Positions 27,622-36,361 of a stretch of 64,000 bases of DNA are shown piece by piece; position 1 is the first letter of the stretch; each line of letters starts with the position of its first letter. A program made the position numbers and the translations under genes. Source of the stretch: Corynebacterium kalidii (GTDB lineage: Bacteria; Actinomycetota; Actinomycetes; Mycobacteriales; Mycobacteriaceae); NCBI RefSeq assembly GCF_022869005.1, contig NZ_JALIEA010000011.1:124001-188000 (forward strand), in the 5' to 3' direction. The notes under the pieces were generated by a model, which searched no databases, had not been told where the DNA came from, and saw only the letters and a list, made by a program, of their open reading frames with translations.

Positions 27622-27639
27622 TAGGTGAGCCTCGCGCAA
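27621..27639 (+). promoter_or_regulatory. DtxR-like iron box upstream of the importer operon
   Basis: GTAGGTGAGCCTCGCGCAA matches the DtxR consensus at 13 of 19 positions, including the TAGGTNAGCCT half. It is 86-104 bp before the first permease start. Together with the adjoining box it suggests iron repression of the importer and the SIP gene. Confidence 0.5.
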
Positions 27640-27687
27640 TGAAAGCAGGGGCGGTGCTCCCCGGGGTGTTCCGGGGCGGCAGAGGGC

Positions 27688-28011
27688 TTAGACGAACAGG
27701 CCGCCCAGGCCGACAGCGGCCACGATCAGGCTGATGACAGCGCTGATGCCCTTGACGCCGTCGATCCAGTCGTCACCTTCGCCGGGAGCGAAGGAGCCGA
27801 GGATGCCGCCGTCCGCGAAGAGGTCGTCGAGGGAACCGGAGATGTCGGACGAGCCCTCGCCGGAGCCTTCGCCCGTGCCGGCGTCCGACGACAGGGAGGT
27901 CAGGGAGCCGGGGAGGTCGGAGGATCCGTCCTGGGCGGAGGCGACGCCGACACCGGCGAATGCGACAGTGGCGGCGGTGGCGCCGGCGAGCAGGGTCTTC
28001 TTGATCTTCAT
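27688..28011 (-). CDS. small secreted protein with C-terminal hydrophobic segment
   Basis: A 107-residue protein of no recognised family. Residues 1-26 are a clear Sec signal peptide (M-K-I-K-K-T-L-L, hydrophobic Ala-rich core, cut after A-S-A). The mature part is rich in Gly, Ser, Asp and Glu, contains repeated S-D-L/I-x-G-S-L units, and ends in a 19-residue hydrophobic stretch that could anchor it. The signal peptide is nearly the same as that of the next protein (28478-28822), so the two may be paralogues. Its location beside the importer suggests an envelope role, but none is known. Confidence 0.75.
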   Translation of the reverse strand: MKIKKTLLAGATAATVAFAGVGVASAQDGSSDLPGSLTSLSSDAGTGEGSGEGSSDISGSLDDLFADGGILGSFAPGEGDDWIDGVKGISAVISLIVAAVGLGGLFV

Positions 28012-28477
28012 GTGAGTGTTCCTCTTGAGTCAGGGTGCGCCGGTGCTGAGATGCCGACGCGAAAGAAGGCGATGTACCTGGTCTATCGTCTGATATTCGT
28101 GGAAAAACGTCCACACCACGAGCGGGCCGCTGAGGCCGCTCAGTGTGGCGGTGACGGGTATGAGCGGTGCAATAGCGCCGATTACCTGCGGTGATGATGG
28201 TCTTTGTCGACTCTGCCGGGTCGCGGCCGAACCACTCATTATGGGGGGCTTTGCGGGGGTTCCTTCGTTCCTCAGCGCGTGCAACGGAAGAAATAGGTGC
28301 TACAGACAGAACAACATCACCGTCGTCCTGGCGTCGGCGTGGGGGGCAGGCGGTCGGAGGGGTCGGGTTACGGACATGAGGAGCAGGCATAAGGAAACGG
28401 CCCTGACCGGGGTGGTCAGGACCGTGAGGGGTTCCGTGCTCCGCGGGGGAGCGGGTGCCGCATGGTGCGGCTGGAAA
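28012..28477. other. intergenic region between the two small secreted protein genes
   Basis: These 466 bases are less GC-rich than their surroundings. A - strand terminator hairpin for the right-hand gene lies at 28390-28423. The rest should hold the promoter of the gene at 27688-28011, but I could not assign one with confidence. Short ORFs here have no family features. Confidence 0.5.
28390..28423 (-). terminator. Rho-independent terminator after the right-hand secreted protein gene
   Basis: On the - strand GGTCCTGACC and GGTCAGGGCC form a stem around ACCCC, followed by GTTTCCTTAT. It lies about 55 bp downstream of the stop at 28478. Confidence 0.65.
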
Positions 28478-28822
28478 TCAGAAGGGCAGGGCCGGGAGCT
28501 TGCTGGAGATGTCGGCGACCATGTCGTTGAAGTCGTTCACGGCGTCATTGATGTCCGGCAGGATGCTGATCGAGCCGGCGACGGCACCGCCGAAGTCGTT
28601 GATGACGGTGAGGATCTCGGTGGCGTCCTGGGCGCTGCCGAGGGAGCCCTCGAAGTTGCCGTCCTCGTCGGGGGTGGGGAGGCTGCTCGAGGAGGAGGTG
28701 GTCTCCTCAGTGGGGGTCTCGGCGTTTCCGCCTTCGTCGGTCTGGGCGGCGGCGATGCCGGTGCCGGCGATGGTGACGGTGGCGGCGGTGGCTGCGGCGA
28801 GCAGGCTCTTCTTGATGGACAT
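28478..28822 (-). CDS. small secreted protein
   Basis: A 114-residue protein with a Sec signal peptide (M-S-I-K-K-S-L-L, Ala/Thr-rich core, cut near A-A-A-Q at about 27). The mature part starts with an acidic, Thr/Ser-rich stretch, followed by a predicted amphipathic helical region (about 70-110) with the pattern D-I-N-D-A-V-N-D-F-N-D-M-V. The ATG at 28822 is used because TGAGGT lies 8 bp before it. No known family. It resembles the 27688-28011 protein in its signal peptide only. Confidence 0.75.
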   Translation of the reverse strand: MSIKKSLLAAATAATVTIAGTGIAAAQTDEGGNAETPTEETTSSSSSLPTPDEDGNFEGSLGSAQDATEILTVINDFGGAVAGSISILPDINDAVNDFNDMVADISSKLPALPF

Positions 28823-29539
28823 GTGTATGTACCTCACTGAACTTGTGCGGCCGTCCGGGGGAGAGTTCCCGGGCGGAGGCGGGGGTCCCGCCGTTCGTCG
28901 AAGAAGTTACCAGTGGCGCACGCGTATGTCGTGGGGTAAGTCACTTTCTTTCGCCCCGCGGAAAAGTGCGGCGAGTTGTGAGAGGCTTACCTGACCTTGC
29001 GGGCGTCATCCGGAGGAGTCCGGATGTTCATCTCCCGGTTACCTCGGCGCCCGGGTGACGTCACCGTGATGTGCCCGTCCCGCCTGCGATGGAGACCGCG
29101 TCTTCCCAGGTGGAGGGTAGTATGGGGATGTGGTGGGGATCGCATCGGTGGTGCCGCCCGGAGCTCTCCGTAGGCAGGTGCCCCGCGGGTCCTTCCGGTC
29201 GTGATAATTGTGAATCTAGTCCATAACACCTGTTACTGTGATATGCAGCACATACCGCCGTTCGGGGGTGGGGAATGCCTTCCCGCGGGGTTGCGGCTGG
29301 GTCTGCGGCGGAGGTGCTCGCGCCGGACGGCCGTGCGGTCCGGGTTTGTTCCCACGCCCTACCAGTGGCATACTTGGGCGGTTGCCTGTGGTCCGCAGGT
29401 TCCTCCACCGTGTCGTGTGGCCGTGCCGCGCGTACGTCGGGGAGGGGTCCTGGGGCGGCCACGGAGAGGCACGGACCGCGCGCGTGAGGGTCGGTAATCC
29501 CACGCGCACAGAACTACTAGGTCTACAAGGAGACTAGAA
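28823..29539. other. intergenic region and leader upstream of rplN
   Basis: These 717 bases separate a - strand secreted protein gene from rplN. They hold a candidate promoter at 29346-29374 and a leader of about 160 nt. The AT-richer patch around 29200-29250 may carry a second promoter. No coding signal was recognised. Confidence 0.5.
29346..29374 (+). promoter_or_regulatory. candidate promoter of rplN-rplX-rplE
   Basis: TTGTTC (29346-29351) and CATACT (29369-29374) are 17 bp apart. This would start transcription about 160 nt before rplN. Confidence 0.45.
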
Positions 29540-29914
29540 GTGATTCAGCAGGAATCGCGTCTGAAGGTCGCCGATAACACCGGAGCCCGGGAAATCCTGG
29601 TCATCCGCGTGCTCGGCGGCTCCACCCGACGCTCCGGCGGCATCGGCGACGTCGTCGTGGCCACCGTCAAGGAAGCAGCCCCCGGCGGAAACGTGAAGGC
29701 CGGCGACATCGTCAAGGCCGTCATCGTGCGCACGAAGAAGGAGACCCGTCGTCCGGACGGCTCCTACATCAAGTTCGACGAGAACGCAGCCGTCCTGATC
29801 AAGGGTGTCGACAACTCTGATCCCCGCGGCACCCGTATCTTCGGGCCGGTCGCCCGCGAGCTGCGTGACAAGCGCTTCATGCGCATCGTTTCTCTCGCTC
29901 CGGAGGTGCTCTAA
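29540..29914 (+). CDS. rplN: 50S ribosomal protein L14
   Basis: L14 contacts L19 and 16S rRNA at an intersubunit bridge. The GTG at 29540 gives [16 protein letters not shown], the canonical start, with AAGGAGA 7 bp upstream. The product is 124 residues, with the end [12 protein letters not shown]. It starts its own transcription unit here instead of following rpsQ. Confidence 0.97.
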   Translation: MIQQESRLKVADNTGAREILVIRVLGGSTRRSGGIGDVVVATVKEAAPGGNVKAGDIVKAVIVRTKKETRRPDGSYIKFDENAAVLIKGVDNSDPRGTRIFGPVARELRDKRFMRIVSLAPEVL

Positions 29915-29917
29915 CCC

Positions 29918-30232
29918 ATGAAGATCCGTAAGGGCGATACCGTCCTGGTTATCTCGGGCCCGGACAAGGGCGCGAAGGGCCGGGTCATCGAGGCCTACCC
30001 GCAGCGCGACAAGGTTCTTGTCGAGGGTGTCAACCGCATCAAGAAGCACGTCGTCAACTCCGCACCCGAGCGTGGTGCAGAGTCCGAGGGCATCGTCACC
30101 CAGGAAGCACCCATCCACGTGTCCAACGTGATGGTCCTCGACGCTGACGGCGAGCCCACCCGCGTCGGCTACCGCTTCGATGAGGACGGCAAGAAGATCC
30201 GCATCTCCCGCCGCACCGGGAAGGACATCTGA
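29918..30232 (+). CDS. rplX: 50S ribosomal protein L24
   Basis: L24 initiates 50S assembly. The 104-residue product begins with the KOW motif [20 protein letters not shown] and contains [10 protein letters not shown]. The stop overlaps the rplE ATG by one base. Confidence 0.97.
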   Translation: MKIRKGDTVLVISGPDKGAKGRVIEAYPQRDKVLVEGVNRIKKHVVNSAPERGAESEGIVTQEAPIHVSNVMVLDADGEPTRVGYRFDEDGKKIRISRRTGKDI

Positions 30233-30804
30233 TGAGCGACAACTACACCCCCCGTCTGAAGAGCCGCTACCGCGGCGAGATCCGGGAGACCCTGAACAAC
30301 GAGTTCCACTTCGACAACGTCATGCAGATCCCCGGCGTGACCAAGGTCGTCGTGAACATGGGTGTCGGCGAGGCCGCCCGCGACTCCAAGCTGATCAACG
30401 GCGCCATCAAGGACCTCACCCTGATCACCGGCCAGAAGCCGCAGATCCGCCAGGCCAAGAAGGCGATCTCGAACTTCAAGCTGCGTGAGGGCATGCCCAT
30501 CGGCGCCCGCGTCACCCTGCGTGGCGACCGCATGTGGGAGTTCCTCGACCGTCTGCTGACCGTCGCCCTGCCCCGGATCCGCGACTTCCGCGGTCTCTCG
30601 GACCAGCAGTTCGACGGCAACGGCAACTACACCTTCGGTCTCAACGAGCAGTCCATGTTCTACGAGATCGACGTCGACTCCATCGACCGTCCCCGCGGTA
30701 TGAACATCACCGTGGTGACCACCGCCACCAACAACGAGGAAGGCCGCGCGCTGCTGCGCGAGCTCGGCTTCCCGTTCGAGGCCGGCCAGAACGCCGCGAA
30801 GTAG
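30232..30804 (+). CDS. rplE: 50S ribosomal protein L5
   Basis: L5 binds 5S rRNA and contacts the P-site tRNA. The 190-residue product contains [17 protein letters not shown] near 40, and F-R-G-L-S near 120. It is the last gene of this short unit. rpsN, which follows rplE in many bacteria, is absent at this place. Confidence 0.97.
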   Translation: MSDNYTPRLKSRYRGEIRETLNNEFHFDNVMQIPGVTKVVVNMGVGEAARDSKLINGAIKDLTLITGQKPQIRQAKKAISNFKLREGMPIGARVTLRGDRMWEFLDRLLTVALPRIRDFRGLSDQQFDGNGNYTFGLNEQSMFYEIDVDSIDRPRGMNITVVTTATNNEEGRALLRELGFPFEAGQNAAK

Positions 30805-30841
30805 TCTTCCCGGCTGCATCGAGGACACCTCGACGCCACTG

Positions 30842-30887
30842 ACGCCGTCCCGACTCCCTGCACGCAGGGGGCCGGGACGGCGTTTTC
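30842..30887 (+). terminator. Rho-independent terminator after rplE
   Basis: ACGCCGTCCCG (30842-30852) pairs perfectly with CGGGACGGCGT (30873-30883), followed by TTTT. Confidence 0.85.
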
Positions 30888-30935
30888 GCGTCCTGCGGAT
30901 GCCCTGGGCAGTCCCGCACCGGTAACGTCGTCACG

Positions 30936-32171
30936 GTGAACCAGCACCACGAGCACGCACGTAGTCCGCACCAGCACCTCACCGCCGTCCGGGACCTCGT
31001 CGACGGACGTGGTGTCCGCGGCGTCACCCACGTCCCGACGTCGTTGGCGTTGGGACGACGGCTCGCCGCGGACGTGACGGCGGCCGAGGACTCACCGGGT
31101 TTCGACAACTCGCAGATGGACGGCTACGCGCTCGCCGGGAGCCACCGGGCCGGCGGCACCTTCCGCGTCGACAGGACGATCCCGGCCGGCAGCGATCCCC
31201 GCGAGATCCTCACCGGCACCGCCGGAGCCGTCGGTGACGCCGTCGTCCCCGTGATGACCGGAGCGCGTCTGCCCGCCGGCACCGAGGCCGTCGTCCCGGT
31301 CGAGACATGCGACCCCCCGGTATTCGGGGCGGCCGAGGTGACGGTGCCCGCGGCACCCGCCGGGCAGTTCCTGCGCCTCCGCGGTACGGACATCCGGACC
31401 GGAGAGGTGCTGTTCCGCGCCGGTGACCGGGTGAACCCGAGGACGGTCGGTGTCGCCGCCGCCCAGGGCATCGCCACCGTCCCGGTGCACCGGGCGGCAC
31501 GCGTGGTGGTCTGCACCGGCGGCGACGAGATCACCGCCGGCGGGGGAGATGGTGCACGCATCCCGGGTGCCGCGACGATCCGCGACGCCAACGGCCCGAT
31601 GCTGGAGGCCCTGTGCCGAGTCCACGGGATCGAGGTCGTCGGTACCGTCCGCACGTCCGACAACCCGGTGGCGTTCCGCGCCGCCCTCGACGACGCCGTC
31701 ACCAAGGCGACCCCCGACGCCGTGGTCACCAGCGGAGGGATCAGCCACGGCGCTTTCGAGGTGGTCCGCCAGACCCTCTCGCAGGAGTCGGACAGCTGGT
31801 TCGGCCACGTGGCACAGCAGCCGGGAGGCCCCCAGGGGCTCGCCCGGTTCCGGGGCGTCCCCGTCATCTGCCTGCCGGGGAACCCGGTCTCCACCGCCGT
31901 GAGTTTCCGCCTGTTCATCGCCCCGGTCCTCGGCGATGCCGCGGATCCGGTGACCGTCGAACTCACGACGGCGGTCCAGGGGCTGCCGGCGAAGGACTGC
32001 TTCCTGCGCGCCCGGACGGAGAACCGCGCCGCGCGGCTGCTGGCCACCCCGGTCGGCGGGGCGGGCTCGCACCTGCTGGCGCAGTCCGTGCCCGCGGACG
32101 TCCTGCTCCGGGTACCCGCCGGTGCCTCGCTCGCCGCGGGGGACACCGTGGAGGCATATCCGCTGGACTGA
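30936..32171 (+). CDS. moeA: molybdopterin molybdotransferase MoeA (first copy)
   Basis: MoeA inserts molybdate into adenylyl-molybdopterin. The 411-residue product has D-N-S-Q-M-D-G-Y-A-L near 60-70, T-G-A-R-L-P-A-G-T-E-A-V-V-P near 107, T-S-G-G-I-S-H-G and C-L-P-G-N-P-V-S near 305-312. The GTG at 30936 has no Shine-Dalgarno; a TAACGT hexamer ends 7 bp before it, so the mRNA may be leaderless. It stands alone, about 15 kb from the second moeA (46995-48224). Confidence 0.88.
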   Translation: MNQHHEHARSPHQHLTAVRDLVDGRGVRGVTHVPTSLALGRRLAADVTAAEDSPGFDNSQMDGYALAGSHRAGGTFRVDRTIPAGSDPREILTGTAGAVGDAVVPVMTGARLPAGTEAVVPVETCDPPVFGAAEVTVPAAPAGQFLRLRGTDIRTGEVLFRAGDRVNPRTVGVAAAQGIATVPVHRAARVVVCTGGDEITAGGGDGARIPGAATIRDANGPMLEALCRVHGIEVVGTVRTSDNPVAFRAALDDAVTKATPDAVVTSGGISHGAFEVVRQTLSQESDSWFGHVAQQPGGPQGLARFRGVPVICLPGNPVSTAVSFRLFIAPVLGDAADPVTVELTTAVQGLPAKDCFLRARTENRAARLLATPVGGAGSHLLAQSVPADVLLRVPAGASLAAGDTVEAYPLD

Positions 32172-32183
32172 CCGTGCGGGGGA

Positions 32184-32215
32184 GGGCACCGCCGGAGGGC
32201 GATGGGGAGGTGCCC
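32184..32215. terminator. possible hairpin terminator between moeA and the catabolic operon
   Basis: GGGCACC (32184-32190) pairs with GGTGCCC (32209-32215). It lies between two converging genes and has no T run, so function in either direction is uncertain. Confidence 0.35.
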
Positions 32216-32239
32216 GGAGCATCGTCGGGCCCGGCGCCC

Positions 32240-33286
32240 CTACCGGAAGTTCGGGACGACGTGGTCGATGAACAGCTGGAGGGACTTCTTCTTCTCTTCG
32301 TGGGACATCGAGTTGTCCGTCCAGAAGGCGTACTCGTCGTAGCCCATCTCCTCGTAGGACTTCAGGCGCTCGGTGATCTCCGCAGGGGTACCGATCATCG
32401 CGCTACGGTGCAGCGCGTCGACGTCGAACTCCGGGCGGTCCTCCACCGACGACAACGGCTGCGGCTCGAGGAAACCGTTCTCCGGGGCTTTCTTGCCGAA
32501 CGCCCAGGAGCTGAAGGTGCGGTAGAAACGGCTGACCGCCTCGGCCCCGGGATGCCACCCTTCCGGATCATCCGGTGAGTGGACGTAGGTGTGCCGCAGG
32601 ACCATGATCTCGGGGTCATGGTCCGCCTCCGGGTGCGCTGCGACAGCCGCGTCGAACTTGTCCTTGAGGTCCTGGACCTCCTCGTCGCCCTTCATCAGCG
32701 GGGTGACCTGGACATGGCATCCGTTCGCGACGGCGAACTCGTGGGTCTCCGGTGTGCGGGCGGCCACCCAGGTCTTCGGCCCGGCGGCCTGCACCGGCTT
32801 CGGGACCGAGGTGGACACCGGGAACGACCAGTGGTCACCGTCGTGCGCGTAGTCACCCTCCCAGAGCTTCTTCACCGCCGGGACGAGTTCGCGCAGGTAG
32901 CTTCCGCCGTCCTTGGCGGACAGCCCACCGGCCAGGCGGTCGAACTCGAACTGGTAGGCACCGCGGGCGACACCCAGTTCCGCCCGGCCGCCACTGATGA
33001 CGTCGAGGAGGGCGGTCTCGCCGGCTGCACGGATCGGGTTCCAGAACGGCGCGATGATGGTGCCCGCACCCAGACGGATGGTGCTGGTGTGTGCGGCGAG
33101 GGAGGCGAGGGCGACCATCGGGTTGGGTGCGACCGTGTACTCCATGGAGTGGTGCTCGCCGGTCCAGACGGTACCGAAGCCGCCAGCCTCGGCCATCGTC
33201 ACCAACTCGACGAGGTTGTTCCAGTGCTCTTCGTGGCTGATGGAGTCGTCCCAGCGCTCCATGTGGATGAACAGTGAGAATCGCAT
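32240..33286 (-). CDS. LLM-class flavin-dependent monooxygenase
   Basis: A 348-residue luciferase-like oxygenase that uses reduced FMN and O2. Family features are G-F-G-T-V-W-T-G-E-H-H near 37-47, A-G-T-I-I-A-P-F-W-N-P near 74-84, and G-R-A-E-L-G-V-A-R-G near 99. Oxygenases of this kind need a partner flavin reductase, which is likely the SnoaL-flavin reductase fusion across the divergent promoter. It is the last gene of the - strand operon starting with the GntR gene. The ring-opening oxygenases of trigonelline (TgnA) and pyridine degradation belong to this class; the substrate here is inferred, not shown. Confidence 0.85.
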   Translation of the reverse strand: MRFSLFIHMERWDDSISHEEHWNNLVELVTMAEAGGFGTVWTGEHHSMEYTVAPNPMVALASLAAHTSTIRLGAGTIIAPFWNPIRAAGETALLDVISGGRAELGVARGAYQFEFDRLAGGLSAKDGGSYLRELVPAVKKLWEGDYAHDGDHWSFPVSTSVPKPVQAAGPKTWVAARTPETHEFAVANGCHVQVTPLMKGDEEVQDLKDKFDAAVAAHPEADHDPEIMVLRHTYVHSPDDPEGWHPGAEAVSRFYRTFSSWAFGKKAPENGFLEPQPLSSVEDRPEFDVDALHRSAMIGTPAEITERLKSYEEMGYDEYAFWTDNSMSHEEKKKSLQLFIDHVVPNFR

Positions 33287-33287
33287 G

Positions 33288-33476
33288 TCAGTTCCTTTCC
33301 GCGATGGTGGTGTTGGTCCGTGCCCAGAGGTGGTGGGGCACCTCCCGGACGATGACGGTGATGTTCTCCGGGGCGGCGTCGACGGTGGACTCCGCGACCC
33401 GGTGGAGGCCGTCGATCAGGTCGCGGAGCTGTTCCGGCGTCCTGCCTTCGGCGATGGAGACGTCGATCAGGGGCAT
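33288..33476 (-). CDS. 4-oxalocrotonate tautomerase family protein
   Basis: A 62-residue protein, the normal length of 4-OT subunits. It starts M-P-L-I-D-V, leaving Pro1 as the catalytic base after Met removal; R-x-L-I-D-G-L-H and V-I-V-R-E-V-P follow the family pattern. Such enzymes interconvert enol and keto dicarboxylates after ring cleavage. It is one bp from the monooxygenase gene. Confidence 0.85.
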   Translation of the reverse strand: MPLIDVSIAEGRTPEQLRDLIDGLHRVAESTVDAAPENITVIVREVPHHLWARTNTTIAERN

Positions 33477-33484
33477 GGCGTGTC

Positions 33485-34969
33485 CTACCCCCTCATGACG
33501 AACGGGTCGGCGACGGGCCCCTCGTCGGTGTTGATCCACACGGACTTCAGGCGTGTGTACTCGTTCATCGACTCGATGCCGTGCTCCACACCGACCCCGG
33601 ACTGTTTGAAACCCTGCCGGGGTGACATCGGGGACATGGCACGGTAGGTGTTCACCCACACCGTGCCGGCCTCCAGGGACTGCGACATGCGCATCGCACG
33701 CTGGAGGTTGGACGTCCAGACGCCGGCGGCGAGGCCGTAGTCGGTGTCGTTCGCCAGGCGGAGCACCTCCTCCTCGGTGTCGAAGGGGATCACCGCGGCG
33801 ACGGGACCGAAGATCTCCTCGCGGCAGACCCGCATGTCGTTGGTCGCGCCGGTCAGGACGGTGGGGGAGAGGAAGTAACCGGGGAGGTCCAGCCCTTCCG
33901 GGCGGGTTCCCCCGTAATGCAGGGTGGCGCCTTCACCGACGCCGATGTCGACGTAGGACTTCACCTTGTTCAGCTGGTCCTCGAAGGCGAGGGGGCCGAG
34001 TTCGGTGTCGTCGGCCAGTGGGTCACCGATCCTGATGGTCGACGCGCGGTGGGTGATCTTCTCGAGGAGCTCGTCGTGGATGCTCCGGTGGGCGAAGATC
34101 CGGGACCCGGCGATACAGGTCTGCCCGGCGGCGGCGAAGATACCGGCGACGGCGCCCATCGCGGCGTTGTCGATGTCGGCGTCGCCGAACACGATGTTGG
34201 GGCTCTTGCCACCGAGTTCCAGGGTGCAGCCGATGAACCGGGACGCGGCGCTGGAGGCGATGTGCGAGCCGGTCCCCGTCGACCCGGTGAACGAGATCTT
34301 CGCCAGTTCCGGGGAGTCGACGAGCGCAGCACCTGCTTCGGCCCCGTACCCGGTCACCACGTTGACGACGCCGGCGGGGAAGCCCGCTTCGACAGCGAGC
34401 TCGGCCAACCGCAGGATCGTCCGCGAGGTGTACTCACTCGGCTTGATGACCAGTGTGTTTCCTGCCGCGAGCGCCGGGGCGAGCTTGGAGATCGTCAGTG
34501 TGAGCGGAGAGTTCCACGGGGTGATCGCACCGACCACCCCCAGGGGCTCGCGCATGGTGAAGTTGATGATGTCCAGCGAGGAGGCGGGGATCTGCGATCC
34601 CTGGACCTTGTCGGCCAGGCCCGCGTAGTAGTAGAGGTACTCCGGTACGTTCTTGAGCTGGCCGGTCATCTCGCGCAGGAGTTTGCCGTTGTCCAGACTC
34701 TCGTACCGGGCGAGCTCGGGTCCGTTCTCGCCGATCAGGTCGCCGAGGCGCCGCAGCAGGTGCCCACGTTTCGTCGCGGTGAGCCCGGCCCATGACCGGT
34801 GGCGGAAAGCGGCGTCGGCGGAGGCCACCGCGGCGGCGACGTCCTCGGCCGATCCGCGTGCGACCTCGTAGAGGGTGTCGAGCGTCGTGGGGTTCGTCGA
34901 GGCGAAGTACTCGCCGTTCGCCGGGGCGTGGTGTTCGCCGTTGATGAAGTGGGTGAGGCGTTCAGTCAT
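33485..34969 (-). CDS. NAD-dependent aldehyde dehydrogenase
   Basis: A 494-residue aldehyde dehydrogenase. The catalytic Glu is in L-E-L-G-G-K-S-P-N near 248, the catalytic Cys in G-Q-T-C-I-A-G near 283, and N-S-P-L-T-L near 152 marks the NAD-binding region. It resembles semialdehyde dehydrogenases of aromatic and heteroaromatic breakdown such as HpaE. In the trigonelline scheme it would fill the TgnC step; this is inferred from context. Confidence 0.88.
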   Translation of the reverse strand: MTERLTHFINGEHHAPANGEYFASTNPTTLDTLYEVARGSAEDVAAAVASADAAFRHRSWAGLTATKRGHLLRRLGDLIGENGPELARYESLDNGKLLREMTGQLKNVPEYLYYYAGLADKVQGSQIPASSLDIINFTMREPLGVVGAITPWNSPLTLTISKLAPALAAGNTLVIKPSEYTSRTILRLAELAVEAGFPAGVVNVVTGYGAEAGAALVDSPELAKISFTGSTGTGSHIASSAASRFIGCTLELGGKSPNIVFGDADIDNAAMGAVAGIFAAAGQTCIAGSRIFAHRSIHDELLEKITHRASTIRIGDPLADDTELGPLAFEDQLNKVKSYVDIGVGEGATLHYGGTRPEGLDLPGYFLSPTVLTGATNDMRVCREEIFGPVAAVIPFDTEEEVLRLANDTDYGLAAGVWTSNLQRAMRMSQSLEAGTVWVNTYRAMSPMSPRQGFKQSGVGVEHGIESMNEYTRLKSVWINTDEGPVADPFVMRG

Positions 34970-35001
34970 GTGGTGCTCCTCTCGGTAGTGGTGTGTCAGA
35001 C

Positions 35002-35029
35002 GTGGGACGTCAACGGTGGGACGTCAACG
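35002..35029. repeat. 14-bp direct duplication at the end of the hydrolase gene
   Basis: GTGGGACGTCAACG occurs twice in tandem (35002-35015, 35016-35029). The second copy contains the stop codon of the hydrolase gene; the first lies in the spacer. Confidence 0.8.
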
Positions 35030-35794
35030 GCGCAGATCCGCGGCGCGTCCGACGTTCTCCCGGATCAGGGCCGCGACATCCTCCGGGTGGGTGTCGGGAA
35101 CCATGTGGCGTGCTCCGCCGATCACGTGGACAGGCGTCCCCGGGATGCGTTCGGCGATGCGGTGACTCATCCCCGGGGTCGACCCGGGGTCGAGTTCGCC
35201 GGTGACGGCCAGGACGGGGACGTCTATCCGGTGGAGGTCGTCCGCCAGGTCCCTGTCTCCCTCCGCGAAGACGCGGTAGGCGTGGAGGTAGGAGTCGACG
35301 TCGTTGGCCAGGAGTATCCTCCGCGTCCGTTCCCGGAGTGCCGGGGCGTCCGGCAGTCCGGCGTCATCGGGGAACCAACGCTCCAGGGCCCGGTTCGCGC
35401 TGAGCGGGAAATCCTCCGCCGCCGTGTTCAGACGCTGTCGGACAGCGGCGGATTCCTCCGGGGTCCTGGCGCAGACGGAACTGACGCAGGTGAGGGACGA
35501 CACCCGTTCGGGACAGTGCACCGCGATGTACTGGGCGATGAGTGAGCCGAGCGAGAACCCGACCAGGTGGACGGGCTCACCGGGGTCGCCGGGCAGCCGC
35601 CCGACGACATCCCCGGCCAACTCGGCGAGACCCACCGGGCTGTCCAGCGGTGGCCGGTCCCCGTGCCCGGGGAGGTCGAGGGCGACGACGGAGTCGGCGT
35701 CGACCTGTCCACCGTCGGTCAGGGCGGCGATGACCGAGTCCCAGATGCTGGCGTCGAGACCGACGCCGTGGAGGAGGACGATGGGCTGTCCCAT
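35024..35794 (-). CDS. alpha/beta-fold hydrolase
   Basis: A 256-residue hydrolase with oxyanion segment L-L-H-G-V-G near 7-12, nucleophile Ser81 in G-F-S-L-G, and a probable catalytic His near 229 in A-R-H-M-V-P. Length and layout fit hydrolases that cleave ring-opened intermediates (2-hydroxymuconate semialdehyde, acetamidomethylene-succinate or TgnD types). Its place in the operon supports a role after oxidative ring cleavage. Confidence 0.83.
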   Translation of the reverse strand: MGQPIVLLHGVGLDASIWDSVIAALTDGGQVDADSVVALDLPGHGDRPPLDSPVGLAELAGDVVGRLPGDPGEPVHLVGFSLGSLIAQYIAVHCPERVSSLTCVSSVCARTPEESAAVRQRLNTAAEDFPLSANRALERWFPDDAGLPDAPALRERTRRILLANDVDSYLHAYRVFAEGDRDLADDLHRIDVPVLAVTGELDPGSTPGMSHRIAERIPGTPVHVIGGARHMVPDTHPEDVAALIRENVGRAADLRR

Positions 35795-35806
35795 GGCGAC
35801 GACCTG

Positions 35807-36361
35807 TTACTTCGTCTCGGTCGAGAGGTCCGCGAGCCGCTGCTGCGGGCGTCCGGTCCCGGTGCCGCCCAGGGCGATGAGGATCTCGTCCGGGTGGGGC
35901 GCGTCGGCGACCCGGCACTCCACGGTCTGGTGGTGCGAGCGGATCGTGGCGTCGGTGAAGTGCTTGAGAGGCATGTCGAACGGGGTCCCCGACACGCCCC
36001 GCCGCTCCACGGCGGGGAGGAGGGTGGACGCGTCGGCGGCGTCGCGGAAGTGGTTGCCGAACTTCAGCGTGTGGATCAGGGCGGAACCGTGCTCGATCTC
36101 GCCGTTGGTCCCGACGATCGCAGCCTTGCCGTACGCCTCGAGGGGGACCCCGAGAGCCTCCATCACCCGGGGAGCCAGCAGCGCGCCGAGGTCCGAGGCC
36201 GTCGCCTCGATACCGGGGGCGAGGTCCTCGACGAAGCCCTGACCCGCCCACGGGTTCCTGATGACGGCCGCGACGACGACGACACGCTTCGCCGGTTCGA
36301 CACTGCGGCCCCCCTCGGAGAAGATCTCGTCGACGGTGGTGGTGATCTTACGGAGTTCCAT
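35807..36361 (-). CDS. amino acid synthesis family protein (PF06684), copy 2
   Basis: A 184-residue protein of the family named Amino acid synthesis (DUF1185), whose biochemical role is not established. The shared pattern V-I-R-N-P-W-A-G near 35, Y-G-K-A-A-I-V-G-T-N-G-E-I-E-H-G-S-A-L near 77-95, and A-D-A-P-H-P-D-E-I near 152 is repeated in the neighbouring gene. The ATG overlaps the stop of that gene by one base. Two family members side by side suggest a heteromer. Confidence 0.8.
   Translation of the reverse strand: MELRKITTTVDEIFSEGGRSVEPAKRVVVVAAVIRNPWAGQGFVEDLAPGIEATASDLGALLAPRVMEALGVPLEAYGKAAIVGTNGEIEHGSALIHTLKFGNHFRDAADASTLLPAVERRGVSGTPFDMPLKHFTDATIRSHHQTVECRVADAPHPDEILIALGGTGTGRPQQRLADLSTETK

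Noticed and set aside
28012-28390. Small + strand ORFs between the secreted protein genes
   Set aside because: They lack ribosome binding sites and family features, and overlap the promoter and terminator of the flanking genes.
6180-28822. Island as a recent mobile element
   Set aside because: No integrase, transposase, tRNA attachment site or terminal direct repeats were seen at its ends.
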